The notes beneath the pieces were generated by a model. The model saw nothing but the letters and a program-made list of their open reading frames with translations. It had not been told where the DNA came from and made no database searches. From assembly GCF_019753045.1 (NCBI RefSeq), contig NZ_JAIELN010000021.1, positions 1 to 57,156 of the forward strand: a stretch of DNA of 57,156 bases, given 5' to 3'. Below, piece after piece: positions 1-8,082 of the stretch; the stretch's first letter is position 1, and each line of letters opens with the position of its first letter. A program made the position numbers and the translations under genes. The stretch is from Hyphomicrobium sp. Lineage in GTDB: Bacteria > Pseudomonadota > Alphaproteobacteria > Rhizobiales > Hyphomicrobiaceae.

Positions 1-4
1 GAGT

Positions 5-856
5 TTATTTCGTTGCCGCCGGGGCGCCCGCAGCCGCAGGCTGCTTTTTACTCGAACCAGCCGCGGGCTGCTTCTCACTCGAACCAGCAGCAGGCGTCGA
101 AGGTGCCTGGTCGTCTGGCAGGGGACCGCCAAGCCCTGACGGCGGACGGAACGGGGCCCGCCACTCGCTGCGCATAGGTAGCGGAGCCGAAACCGCGTCC
201 GCTTCGGCGGAACCCGCAGCAGGATCGCAATAGCGCTTCTGATAGAGGCCGGCGATGAAGTCGATCGACTTGCCGTAGGCGCGGTCAGCCGCCCAGCGGC
301 GTGCAAGATCGCCGAATGTCACCGGACGCCCGAGACGCTTCGACTGAGCTGCGATGTCGTCCTGGTTCTCCCGCGTGCGCTTGGCGACTGGAGCCGCGAG
401 ACGTTCGCCCGAATAGGCGACGAGATGCTGGATTTGCGCGTGAACGCCGGTCTGGATGTTGGGGAAGAATTCGCCACGAACGCCACCGCCGGTCGCGCCG
501 ATTCCGGCGAAGTTGTTTTGATTTTCCCAAACGTCGCCGCGCTTGCCGCCTTCACGACGGAACTTCAGGTAGTTGGTCTCGATGACCATCTGGTAGAACG
601 CATAGTCCCACCGCACGCGCCAGCCATCGCCGTAGTATTTGTACCAGTGCGCAATTTCGCGGTAGCGCGGATCAACATTCGGATTGCGTTCGCTGATGAA
701 CGCCATGAGCCGCTCGGGCGTAACGCAGGCGGGAACTTTGTTGCTTTCGCTCGTCCGAATGGGAGGAGCGGCGTTGGCGGCGTCGGTCGCTAACGCGAAC
801 GACGCAGACGCTAGAGTGCAGGCAATAATACGCGATACAAGCGACTTAGTCGCCAT
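5..856 (-). CDS. Secreted glucosaminidase (GH73-like), paralogue 1
   Basis: This is a probable peptidoglycan N-acetylglucosaminidase acting in the periplasm. The 283-aa protein opens with a signal peptide (about residues 1-29, ending AANA). A glucosaminidase-type domain follows over roughly 40-210. The likely catalytic glutamate is E93 in the segment QMVIETNYLKF, and the family-like segment NNFAGIGATG lies near 114-123. The C-terminus is a proline/alanine tail with two copies of a nine-residue repeat of the form AAGSSxKQP, probably a disordered linker. The gene directly downstream in the window (starting at 2266, same strand) is a paralogue, so the pair looks like a tandem duplication. The domain call is firm. 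The exact substrate bond is inferred from the family. Confidence 0.8.
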   Translation of the reverse strand: MATKSLVSRIIACTLASASFALATDAANAAPPIRTSESNKVPACVTPERLMAFISERNPNVDPRYREIAHWYKYYGDGWRVRWDYAFYQMVIETNYLKFRREGGKRGDVWENQNNFAGIGATGGGVRGEFFPNIQTGVHAQIQHLVAYSGERLAAPVAKRTRENQDDIAAQSKRLGRPVTFGDLARRWAADRAYGKSIDFIAGLYQKRYCDPAAGSAEADAVSAPLPMRSEWRAPFRPPSGLGGPLPDDQAPSTPAAGSSEKQPAAGSSKKQPAAAGAPAATK

Positions 857-886
857 TCAACTATCCTTTGAGATTATGTGTTGGTT

Positions 887-2266
887 TCAGCCGTCGGGGC
901 AGAGCTCGAAAGCTTTGTCGAGGGCCTGGGAGGGATTGGAGAATTCGCCGACTGTCTCGCCGCCCTTTGCGTAGGCTGCGATGTAAGCGTCGGCTTCTCG
1001 CTTTTCCGATCCTTCGTTGACGTCGAGGACGGTATAATTGTCTTGCTGATCGGCGCGTGCGCGGATGATGACGGAATGACCGCCGCCATAGCTCGCCGTC
1101 CAGACCTTGCAGTTCGGTTTGACGCCCTTCGGCGGAACCATGATCGCCGACTTCGTGGCGGCGCCCGCCGTGACGGACGCTTTCGTTCCAGCGCCGAGTG
1201 CGGCCGTCTGGATTTTCTTCGTCGTGGTCTTCTTCGCGGGAGCCTCGACGGGAGCTGAATCCGCCGGACCGCGCGCATCAGCTGTCGCGCCCGACGCATC
1301 GGTCGTAGACGAAGCATCGTCTGACGGTGCGGCAGCGTTGATGATCTTGAAGGCTGTGGGTGTCTGGTCCGCGACTTCCGGTTCACCGACCGCCGGAGTG
1401 ACGTTCGCTGTCTCGATCAAGGATTCGCCGCCAAGGCCCGAGCGTACGAAGGAGCCGGACTTGCGGGCTTCTTCAACGGCACGGCGAGCGAGATCGGCGC
1501 CGGAAAGCTTGGCCGCCGACTTGTTCGAGTCTTCAATAGAAGCGGTTTGCACGCGCGCAGCGTCGGCATCGGCACCGGCCTTGGCCTGAGCGTTGCCCGT
1601 CTTCGCATAGGCAAGAAGTTCAGGCTGCGGATCGGCGCCCTTGCACGGGCTGCCGTAGAACGCTTCCGCAAGAGCGGCGATGTCCCGGGCATAGTGACGA
1701 GACGTCGGCGCCCACTGCTTGGCAAGCTGGGTGTAATCGATCGGTCCGTTGAGCGTCTTCTGCCAGTCGGTGAGAACGCCCCACTCCTGGACCTTGCGCG
1801 TGCGCTCGGCGACCGGATCGTCGAGATGCTCGCCCGCATAGAGAAGGAGATGCTGGAGATGTGCTTTAACGCCGGTGCTGACGTCGGCGAAGCTTTCGCC
1901 GGGGACATGCTTGCCCGTGGCGCCCATGCCGGCGAAGTTGTTCTGCTTAGAGGAGACGTCGCCTTTGAAGGTCAGGTTGCCCGTCTCGAGCATCATCTGG
2001 AAGAACGCAATGTCCCAGCGGATATTGAGTTCGTTGCCGACGCGCATGTAATCCGCGGCGATTTTTTCGAAGCGCGGATCGATGCTTCGGTTCCGGCTTG
2101 CGAGGAAGCCCATCAGCCGTCCCGGCGTGGCACACGCCGGAACCTTGTTCTTTGCGCTAAGTTTAACCTGTGGAAGATCCGCTGCCTGAACCGGCAGAGA
2201 CATGGCAGCCAAAGGCATGGCTGCTGCGATGACGAACGCCAGCGGCGTCCGAGCACGGCCAATCAT
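887..2266 (-). CDS. Secreted glucosaminidase (GH73-like) with extra C-terminal Cys-bounded domain, paralogue 2
   Basis: This 459-aa protein is a paralogue of the gene at 5-856. It has a signal peptide (first 28 or so residues, ending VQAA) and a glucosaminidase domain with the presumed catalytic glutamate E94 in QMMLETGNLTF. A long low-complexity Ala/Thr/Lys linker follows. The last 70 residues form a compact module bounded by two cysteines (NCKVWTASYGGG ... FELCPDG) that the first paralogue lacks. I recall similar tails on other proteins of this order, but no named function. I chose the ATG at 2266 over the one at 2284 because it gives a clean signal peptide. It probably remodels peptidoglycan in the periplasm; the tail may target it to the envelope. 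Confidence 0.78.
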   Translation of the reverse strand: MIGRARTPLAFVIAAAMPLAAMSLPVQAADLPQVKLSAKNKVPACATPGRLMGFLASRNRSIDPRFEKIAADYMRVGNELNIRWDIAFFQMMLETGNLTFKGDVSSKQNNFAGMGATGKHVPGESFADVSTGVKAHLQHLLLYAGEHLDDPVAERTRKVQEWGVLTDWQKTLNGPIDYTQLAKQWAPTSRHYARDIAALAEAFYGSPCKGADPQPELLAYAKTGNAQAKAGADADAARVQTASIEDSNKSAAKLSGADLARRAVEEARKSGSFVRSGLGGESLIETANVTPAVGEPEVADQTPTAFKIINAAAPSDDASSTTDASGATADARGPADSAPVEAPAKKTTTKKIQTAALGAGTKASVTAGAATKSAIMVPPKGVKPNCKVWTASYGGGHSVIIRARADQQDNYTVLDVNEGSEKREADAYIAAYAKGGETVGEFSNPSQALDKAFELCPDG

Positions 2267-2461
2267 GAATACACCCTTGAGCACGCGGCACCCTCGTAAA
2301 GGCGCCCAACAAAACCATTAAGGTTCGTAGACGCTTAACGTTAATAAAATGTTGATAAACCCCCTGTGGGATCCCGAATCGAGAGTCGCGGACCATTTGG
2401 GCAGCAATGAGAAAGATGCGCGGTCAGATTGCGGCAGGGGCGAGCGGCCGCAACGTTTGGT

Positions 2462-3202
2462 TTACGTTAAATGCTGCCCCCCATCGAGGGCGATCATCTG
2501 ACCGGTCAGGGATGGCGTGGCGAGGATAAACCTGACTGTCGCCGCAATTTCCTCGGGCGAGGCGCCGCGTTGGAGCAGCGTCGACTGGCTTTCCCGAACG
2601 AAGTCGTCGTCGGTTTGATGGATGCTGCGCATCACAGGGCCAGGACCGATGGCATTGACTCGGATGCGCGGCGCGAGCGCCTGGGCGAGGGTTCGCGTTG
2701 CCGTCCAAAGCCCGGCTTTCGAAATCGTGTACGAGAAGAATTCCGGCGTCAGATTCCAAACGCGCTGATCGATGATGTTGATGATGTTGCCTTCGCAACC
2801 TAACGGCAGGTTCGCCGCCATCGCCTGCGCGAGAAACATCGGCGCTTTGAGATTGATGCCGAGGTGAAGATCCCAAGTGGTATCTTCGAGGCTCTGGATT
2901 GTGTCGGGTTGAAATTCCGAAGCGTTGTTGATGAGCACGATCGGCGGGCCGAGGTCGCGGACGACGTCGGCCATGAGCCGTCGCGAGGCGTCGGGTTCGG
3001 CGAGGTCGGAGCGGAACGATTGTGCGCGGCCGCCTCTGTCCACAATCTCGCGAACGAGGCTCTCGGCTTCGTCATCTGATTTCCGATAGTGGATGGCGAC
3101 GGTCCAGCCGTCGCTGGCGAGATCCATCGCAAGCGCCCGGCCAATTCGGCGTGCGGCCCCGGTGATAAGAGCGGTCCGAGAGTCGTTCTGAGGCTGGTTC
3201 AT
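2462..3202 (-). CDS. SDR oxidoreductase, pteridine reductase / FolM-like
   Basis: This 246-aa short-chain dehydrogenase has the Rossmann motif TGAARRIG at residues 14-21, NNAS at 92-95 and a YxxxK pair at Y158/K162. The usual catalytic serine is replaced by aspartate, D145, exactly 13 residues before the tyrosine. The Asp-Tyr-Lys set and the RIG motif are those of pteridine reductases and dihydromonapterin reductase (FolM), not of ordinary SDRs. The likely role is NADPH-dependent reduction of dihydropterins or dihydrofolate in the cytoplasm, inferred from these residues. No folate genes are adjacent. It is divergent from the porin gene at 3594. A generic SDR with another substrate remains possible. 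Confidence 0.75.
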   Translation of the reverse strand: MNQPQNDSRTALITGAARRIGRALAMDLASDGWTVAIHYRKSDDEAESLVREIVDRGGRAQSFRSDLAEPDASRRLMADVVRDLGPPIVLINNASEFQPDTIQSLEDTTWDLHLGINLKAPMFLAQAMAANLPLGCEGNIINIIDQRVWNLTPEFFSYTISKAGLWTATRTLAQALAPRIRVNAIGPGPVMRSIHQTDDDFVRESQSTLLQRGASPEEIAATVRFILATPSLTGQMIALDGGQHLT

Positions 3203-3593
3203 GATCTCTGTTTACTTGGGGGCCGGGCGGTCCGGAATAGTGACTTAGCGAGCACAGAGTGGCTAGCACAAGCACAAGACGGAATCCCGCCGCCAAGTCG
3301 AACGAGAATCGCGCACTTCCAGTTGCCAACGTTTTCAGCACATTGCCGCAGGCTTCGCGCTGTCGACGGCGCTACTGTGCTCAAATTCAAGGCATACCTG
3401 CGGGATGCTAGCTTCTTATCGCAGCAGAGTGTCCCGACGGCGACATCGTCAGTATAAGTCGCAATATGCGACGTGTAATGACTTGTGTGGTTTGCGTGAA
3501 AAAGTTTTCCTAGCCCCAGAGCGGCAGAGAGAGTCGCTGTGTCCGCATAGAGCGGGTGCGGCGAGCCGCAAATCTGGGACGGGGGTTTGTCTT
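3203..3593. other. Intergenic region between divergent SDR and porin genes
   Basis: This 391-nt stretch must hold the promoters for the reductase (leftward) and the porin (rightward). ORFs in it are short and lack codon-bias support. A purine-rich GGGACGGGGG element lies about 9 nt before the porin ATG and probably serves as its ribosome binding site. I see no tRNA, repeat or riboswitch that I can name. Confidence 0.5.
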
Positions 3594-4421
3594 ATGACGA
3601 ATATAAAGGGTTTCTTGGGGGCTGCTGGATTCGCGGCAATCGCAGCGATCAGTATGTCTTCTGCTGCACTCGCGGATGATGATGGAGAGCGGAAGTTCGG
3701 CTACTCGATCACCATTACAGGTACGAGCGACTATATCTTCCGTGGTATCTCGCTGACGAATAACGATCCGGCCTTCCAGCCGTTCATCGAATTTACCTAC
3801 GGAACGCCGAGCCTCACGTGGTATCTTGATTTCTGGGGATCCAACGTCAACGACGGTCTTGGCGATCCATGGGAATTGGACGTGTATGCGGGTGTCAGGC
3901 CTGTAACGGGACCAATCAGCTGGGATTTGGGTGTCTTGTACTACTCGAACCCAAGCCATCAGGCTTCGACAATCAATCCGACGGACGCCGGCACGGACTA
4001 TGTCGAATTCAAAATTGCGGCGACGATCACGCCCATTACGAACCTGAGCCTGACCGCCGTTGGTTACGCCACACCTGACGTCGGCTTTGCCTCGCCGGTA
4101 ACGGAAACGGGCGAACTCGACGTTGCCTACACGCTTCCTGCTTGGGGCATATTTACGCCGACGATCAGCGGCGCGGTAGGTTACACCCATGCGGAGCGAG
4201 CGGGCACCTTCGACGCATGGTGCCCGAGCGATCACTGCGATCCTTCACAAATCAATCCCGGCACAGACGCCTACACCTACTGGAATGCGGGCGTTAAACT
4301 GACGGTAGACAAGTACTTCATGGACTTCCGGTATTGGGATACTAGTATCAGCAAGCAGGATGACCCAAACGGTTATGCCGATGCCCGTTTCGTATTCCAG
4401 GCTGGTGTAAACATCCCGTAA
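3594..4421 (+). CDS. TorF-family putative outer-membrane porin
   Basis: This 275-aa protein has a signal peptide (about 1-27, ending SAALA). The mature part begins with charged residues and the segment SDYIFRGIS, typical of the TorF/Gcw_chp (PF09694) putative porins. The rest alternates aromatic and polar residues as expected of a beta-barrel, and the chain ends in a strand-like FQAGVNIP. It should sit in the outer membrane and pass small solutes; the solute is unknown. The ATG at 3594 was chosen because the upstream in-frame codons are not signal-like and a G-rich ribosome binding site precedes it. A strong intrinsic terminator follows, so it is monocistronic. Cysteines in the WCPSDHCD loop could form a disulfide. 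Confidence 0.82.
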   Translation: MTNIKGFLGAAGFAAIAAISMSSAALADDDGERKFGYSITITGTSDYIFRGISLTNNDPAFQPFIEFTYGTPSLTWYLDFWGSNVNDGLGDPWELDVYAGVRPVTGPISWDLGVLYYSNPSHQASTINPTDAGTDYVEFKIAATITPITNLSLTAVGYATPDVGFASPVTETGELDVAYTLPAWGIFTPTISGAVGYTHAERAGTFDAWCPSDHCDPSQINPGTDAYTYWNAGVKLTVDKYFMDFRYWDTSISKQDDPNGYADARFVFQAGVNIP

Positions 4422-4449
4422 TCGAGACGACCTATTCCGTCGCAGTATT

Positions 4450-4480
4450 AAACCGGGGCCTATGCAAGGCCTCGGTTTTT
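4450..4480 (+). terminator. Intrinsic terminator after the porin gene
   Basis: An 11-bp stem pairs AAACCGGGGCC with GGCCTCGGTTT (one G-T wobble) around a 7-nt loop, and is followed by a run of five T. It starts 28 nt after the porin stop codon. Confidence 0.9.
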
Positions 4481-4627
4481 CGCGTCGGGTGCGTTTGCAA
4501 TTCGAAGACCCGTGACATGCCCAGCTGATCGCGGAACGCGATCAGCCGGCATCCCCATACCCTCAAGTTTTCACCAACGGCCTCGACGCTTTGACTTGAG
4601 AAATTCCGCAACTCACGCCAGAGATTG

Positions 4628-5419
4628 ATGCGAGGGGTTCCCTGGTCATCTGCTGCTCAATCCGTGCTCATATCGGTCTTCGCGCTCGTAATCTTGACCA
4701 CGGTGATCGCCGGCGCGGTCCTGGTGCCGCGTTTCCTGACGCACCACGTCCGGCTGGCGAACGCACCTGACCAGCCGCGCGCATTCGGCCGCGACATGGC
4801 TTGGCTTGCCATCCAGACGGACGACGGTGACGCCGTGGCTGCCGCGCTGGGATTGACTGGCTTGCGTCCGGCAAACTGGGATTCCGGCATCGGTGCGATT
4901 TATGGCCCCGAAGTCTCGGACGGACTTCTCTTCATTTCACCCCCCGTGCGGGGCTGGACGATCGTCGCCGGCGAAGCGCTGCCGGTACCGGCTGGGTCTC
5001 CGTTCATCGACAAGATGACGCCGCTGCTGAAACATCTCGGAAAGAAGTTTCGCAGCGTCCAGTACTTCGCCTCCTTCCCGATCATCGACTTCTATGCGTG
5101 GGCGCGCGTCGACAAGGGACGCGCCAAAAGAGCGTTCGCAATAGGCGAGGCAGGTATCGTCTGGGATTTGGGGAAGCCGACGTCTGAGGAGAGGCGGCTC
5201 GGCCTCTCCTACATCGAGGTGAGGGGCATCACGGAGCGGCACGGCGATGTCGGCGGACAGCTGTTGCTGCATCCGACCGAGGAGAACGTGTTTGGTGTCG
5301 CCGCGGGCTGGAGCCTTAATCCGATGACGCTGGAGGGTTTCAAGCATCCCCGCGGAGTCGGCTGGATTGCGGACGCGCCGCGGTCATGGCGGCCCGAGCG
5401 AGCCCGTAGAGTGGCCTGA
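4628..5419 (+). CDS. Membrane-anchored protein of unknown function
   Basis: I do not recognise a family for this 263-aa protein. It has one hydrophobic segment near the N-terminus (about residues 10-32). A soluble domain follows with many short aromatic and glycine-rich strands, so it is probably a single-pass inner-membrane protein facing the periplasm. Either the TTG at 4625 or the adjacent ATG at 4628 could start it; ATG is preferred. It is followed convergently by the RNase T2 gene, with under 80 nt between. GC content and codon use match the surroundings, so it looks native. Its function cannot be inferred from context. Confidence 0.65.
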   Translation: MRGVPWSSAAQSVLISVFALVILTTVIAGAVLVPRFLTHHVRLANAPDQPRAFGRDMAWLAIQTDDGDAVAAALGLTGLRPANWDSGIGAIYGPEVSDGLLFISPPVRGWTIVAGEALPVPAGSPFIDKMTPLLKHLGKKFRSVQYFASFPIIDFYAWARVDKGRAKRAFAIGEAGIVWDLGKPTSEERRLGLSYIEVRGITERHGDVGGQLLLHPTEENVFGVAAGWSLNPMTLEGFKHPRGVGWIADAPRSWRPERARRVA

Positions 5420-5498
5420 CCGCACAATTCGATATCGGAAGCGACTTCAGTCTGCAGTCACTGCGTGGCCGTCGCCGCGCGCGCCTCATTCTGCGGGA

Positions 5499-6470
5499 TC
5501 ACTGAGCGTGGCGGCCGTAGTCGTAATCCATTCGCGGCCCCGGAAGCGGAGACGATCGGTCGGTTGCAGCCGGACTTCCGTTCGCGGATCCCGACCGCTG
5601 GCCCGATGGCTGATTGTCCGTCGCCGAACGTGCCGGCGGAATGAAAACCTGGTTGGCCGTGCAGAGCTTGCGCCGCGTTTCGTTTTGGCCGCACGAACGT
5701 GGCTTGCCGTCTTTCGACAGGCACAATCGGACTTCCCTCAGACTTGCGGCCGCACCGCCGCAAACGACGGCGATCATATCCGGCCGAAACTGCGGGTTGG
5801 CCCGCAGGAACTCCCGCTCCACATCGGCAGCCGAGACGGTTTGCGACTCGAATGGATTTCGAAAGCGGTCGGGAATGTTGATGCTGTCGAACAGCCGATG
5901 GGCGGTCGCGAAGTATTGCGCTGGGTCCATTCCCGAGCATGTCCCGTGCGTCCGGTACTCATGGATCACGAGCCCGCGGCTCGGCATGACATCGAGCATG
6001 TTCGAGATGACGGAGTCCGGCACGAACGGTCGTCGCGGCAATCGGCAATTCGACGGGTAGCCGTTTTCATATTGCGGCCAGAGGCCGTGGAGGACAAATG
6101 AGTAGCGGCGGCCGTCGCGGCGATTGCATTGCGTGTCGTCGTCCCGGTCGCGGCCCTCTCCTGCGCAGTAGGTCGGGCTCCACGACAGAACGAGCGCGTA
6201 ATAATCGAATTCGCCCGGCACGTTTCGGCCGTAGCCGCCGTAGCCGTTGTCCGAACCGTTGTCGTTCGAACGAGAGCCGTAATCTCCGTTATCGGCGCGC
6301 CTGTTCGATCCGCTCGAGTTCGATCCGCTCGAGCCGCTGCTCGCGCCCGTGTTCCCGGTCGTCACATTTCCAGGCGACAGCGCCGTCCGCTGCTCGATGG
6401 CGAAATGCGCGATGTACACGCCAAGCAGCGCGAAGACCAAAATCGTGAGAAGAATATGTGGTCTCAGCAT
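5499..6470 (-). CDS. Ribonuclease T2 family protein with N-terminal membrane anchor
   Basis: This endoribonuclease should cleave single-stranded RNA through a 2',3'-cyclic intermediate, outside the cytoplasm. Both catalytic boxes are visible: CAS1 as FVLHGLWPQ (H128) and CAS2 as HEYRTHGTC (E171, H175). Residues 5-22 form a hydrophobic signal or anchor. They are followed by a Gly/Ser/Asn linker (about 35-85) before the enzyme domain at 86-285. The C-terminal 35 residues are again low complexity. The linker is unusual for the family and could tether the enzyme to the membrane or cell wall. At 323 aa it is longer than the typical 220-280 aa. It lies immediately downstream of the M20 peptidase on the same strand and may be co-transcribed with it. 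Confidence 0.88.
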   Translation of the reverse strand: MLRPHILLTILVFALLGVYIAHFAIEQRTALSPGNVTTGNTGASSGSSGSNSSGSNRRADNGDYGSRSNDNGSDNGYGGYGRNVPGEFDYYALVLSWSPTYCAGEGRDRDDDTQCNRRDGRRYSFVLHGLWPQYENGYPSNCRLPRRPFVPDSVISNMLDVMPSRGLVIHEYRTHGTCSGMDPAQYFATAHRLFDSINIPDRFRNPFESQTVSAADVEREFLRANPQFRPDMIAVVCGGAAASLREVRLCLSKDGKPRSCGQNETRRKLCTANQVFIPPARSATDNQPSGQRSGSANGSPAATDRSSPLPGPRMDYDYGRHAQ

Positions 6471-6526
6471 TTCATCGTCCCGGTCGGGTTACGTGCGAAG
6501 TCGCGCCACGGCGATGGCGCCAGAGC

Positions 6527-7933
6527 CTACGCGGATTGCTTTGCTAGCGCCGCAAGAATGCGCACCCAGCTGCGAGCGCCCTTCTCGAAGCTTCGGACAT
6601 TGTATTTTTCGTTCGGCGAATGAATGCGGTCGTCGTCGAGGCCGAAGCCGATCAGCAGGCTGTCCATGCCGAGCGCATCGCGGAACGATGACACGATCGG
6701 AATGGACGCGCCGCTTCCCATCAGCACGGCAGGCTTTCCCCATTCCTCTTCGAGCGCCTGCGCTGCCGCACGCATCGAAGGATCGCTGGTGTCGAACATG
6801 ATCGCGCCCGACCCACCCCGATGGCCGAGCCACGTCGCCTTGCAATCGGCCGGAATGAGTTTTTCGACGAAGTCGTGAATGGCCTTCAGCACGTGATCGG
6901 GATTTTGGCCCGGAACGAGCCGGCAGGTGATCTTCGCCGATGCTTTTGCCGGAATGACGGTTTTTGTGCCGGCGCCCTGGTATCCGCCGGTCACGCCGTT
7001 GAACTCGAGCGTCGGCCTCGACCAGAGCTGCTCGATGACGGAGCGGCCCTCTTCGCCCGCGGGAACCTTGAGCCCGACGGAGCCGAGAAACGTATCGGCC
7101 CTGACATTCAGCGACTGCCACTGCGCGAGCTGCTCGGCCGTCGGCTCCTTGACGCCGTCATAAAAGCCCGGAACGGCCACCCTGCCGGTATCGTCATGCA
7201 GGGCTGCCATGACTTTGGCGAGTACGCGAATGGGGTTCGCAACCGGACCGCCATAGATGCCCGAGTGGAGGTCGCGCGTCGGGCCCGTAATGATGAGCTC
7301 GTCACCGGCGAGGCCCCGCAGCATCGTGGTGATGGCGGGCGTATCCTTGTCCCATTGGCCGGTGTCACAAACGAGCACGAAGTCGGCTTTGAGTTCGTCG
7401 CCATACTTGGCCAGGAAGGCCGGGAGGGACGGCGAACCGCACTCTTCTTCGCCCTCGATCAGCACCGAAACGGCGATCGGAAGATTGCCTGCAACCGTCT
7501 TCCAGGCCCTTGCCGCCTCGAAGAAGGTCATCAGCTGGCCCTTGTTGTCTTCGGCGCCACGAGCAACGATCACGTCGCCGTTCTCCGGCTCATTCGCGAT
7601 GCGTGGCTCGAACGGAGGCGTTTTCCACAAATCCAGCGGATCCGGCGGCTGCACGTCGTAATGGCCATAGAAAAGGACGTGCGGCATATTCGGATCGCGA
7701 TCGAGCCGGTCATGGGCGACCACCATGGGATGACCGCTTGTTGGCACAACCTTGGCCTCGGCGAACCCGATGTCTCGAAGCGTCGCCGCGCACCACTCCG
7801 CGGCTTTGACGCAGCTCGCCTTGTAGGCTGGGTCGGTCGATACGCTGTCGATGCGCAAAAGTTCGAACAATCGATCGAGACCCGCCGACTTCGATTGGCC
7901 GAGGGTGTCGAGAACCGTTTCAAGCGTGCTCAT
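6527..7933 (-). CDS. M20 family dipeptidase (ArgE/DapE/CPG2-type)
   Basis: This 468-aa metallopeptidase has di-zinc ligands at H91 and D93 (GHYDVQPPD), the bridging D129 (GAEDNKG) and the catalytic/ligand pair E162-E163 (EGEEECGS). It also has the dimerisation insert typical of M20 dipeptidases. It probably hydrolyses dipeptides or N-acyl amino acids in the cytoplasm. I chose the ATG at 7933, which has an upstream GGAAAG, over the one at 8005, whose extra 24 residues are not conserved-looking. It is divergent from ppdK with about 150 nt between the starts. Close relatives are annotated only as dipeptidases, so the natural substrate is not known. Confidence 0.87.
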   Translation of the reverse strand: MSTLETVLDTLGQSKSAGLDRLFELLRIDSVSTDPAYKASCVKAAEWCAATLRDIGFAEAKVVPTSGHPMVVAHDRLDRDPNMPHVLFYGHYDVQPPDPLDLWKTPPFEPRIANEPENGDVIVARGAEDNKGQLMTFFEAARAWKTVAGNLPIAVSVLIEGEEECGSPSLPAFLAKYGDELKADFVLVCDTGQWDKDTPAITTMLRGLAGDELIITGPTRDLHSGIYGGPVANPIRVLAKVMAALHDDTGRVAVPGFYDGVKEPTAEQLAQWQSLNVRADTFLGSVGLKVPAGEEGRSVIEQLWSRPTLEFNGVTGGYQGAGTKTVIPAKASAKITCRLVPGQNPDHVLKAIHDFVEKLIPADCKATWLGHRGGSGAIMFDTSDPSMRAAAQALEEEWGKPAVLMGSGASIPIVSSFRDALGMDSLLIGFGLDDDRIHSPNEKYNVRSFEKGARSWVRILAALAKQSA

Positions 7934-8082
7934 CGTGCTAGTCTTTCCGGGTTGCTGGCTGCGGCGGGGGAACTTGGTTCCCAAGCTAGGAATAGCGGGT
8001 CTCATTTGCTATGCCACCTCTCCCTGCGCCAACCACTCGTGACGAGAATGGTGGGCAGCATGAAGACCGCATTGGAGGTCTG

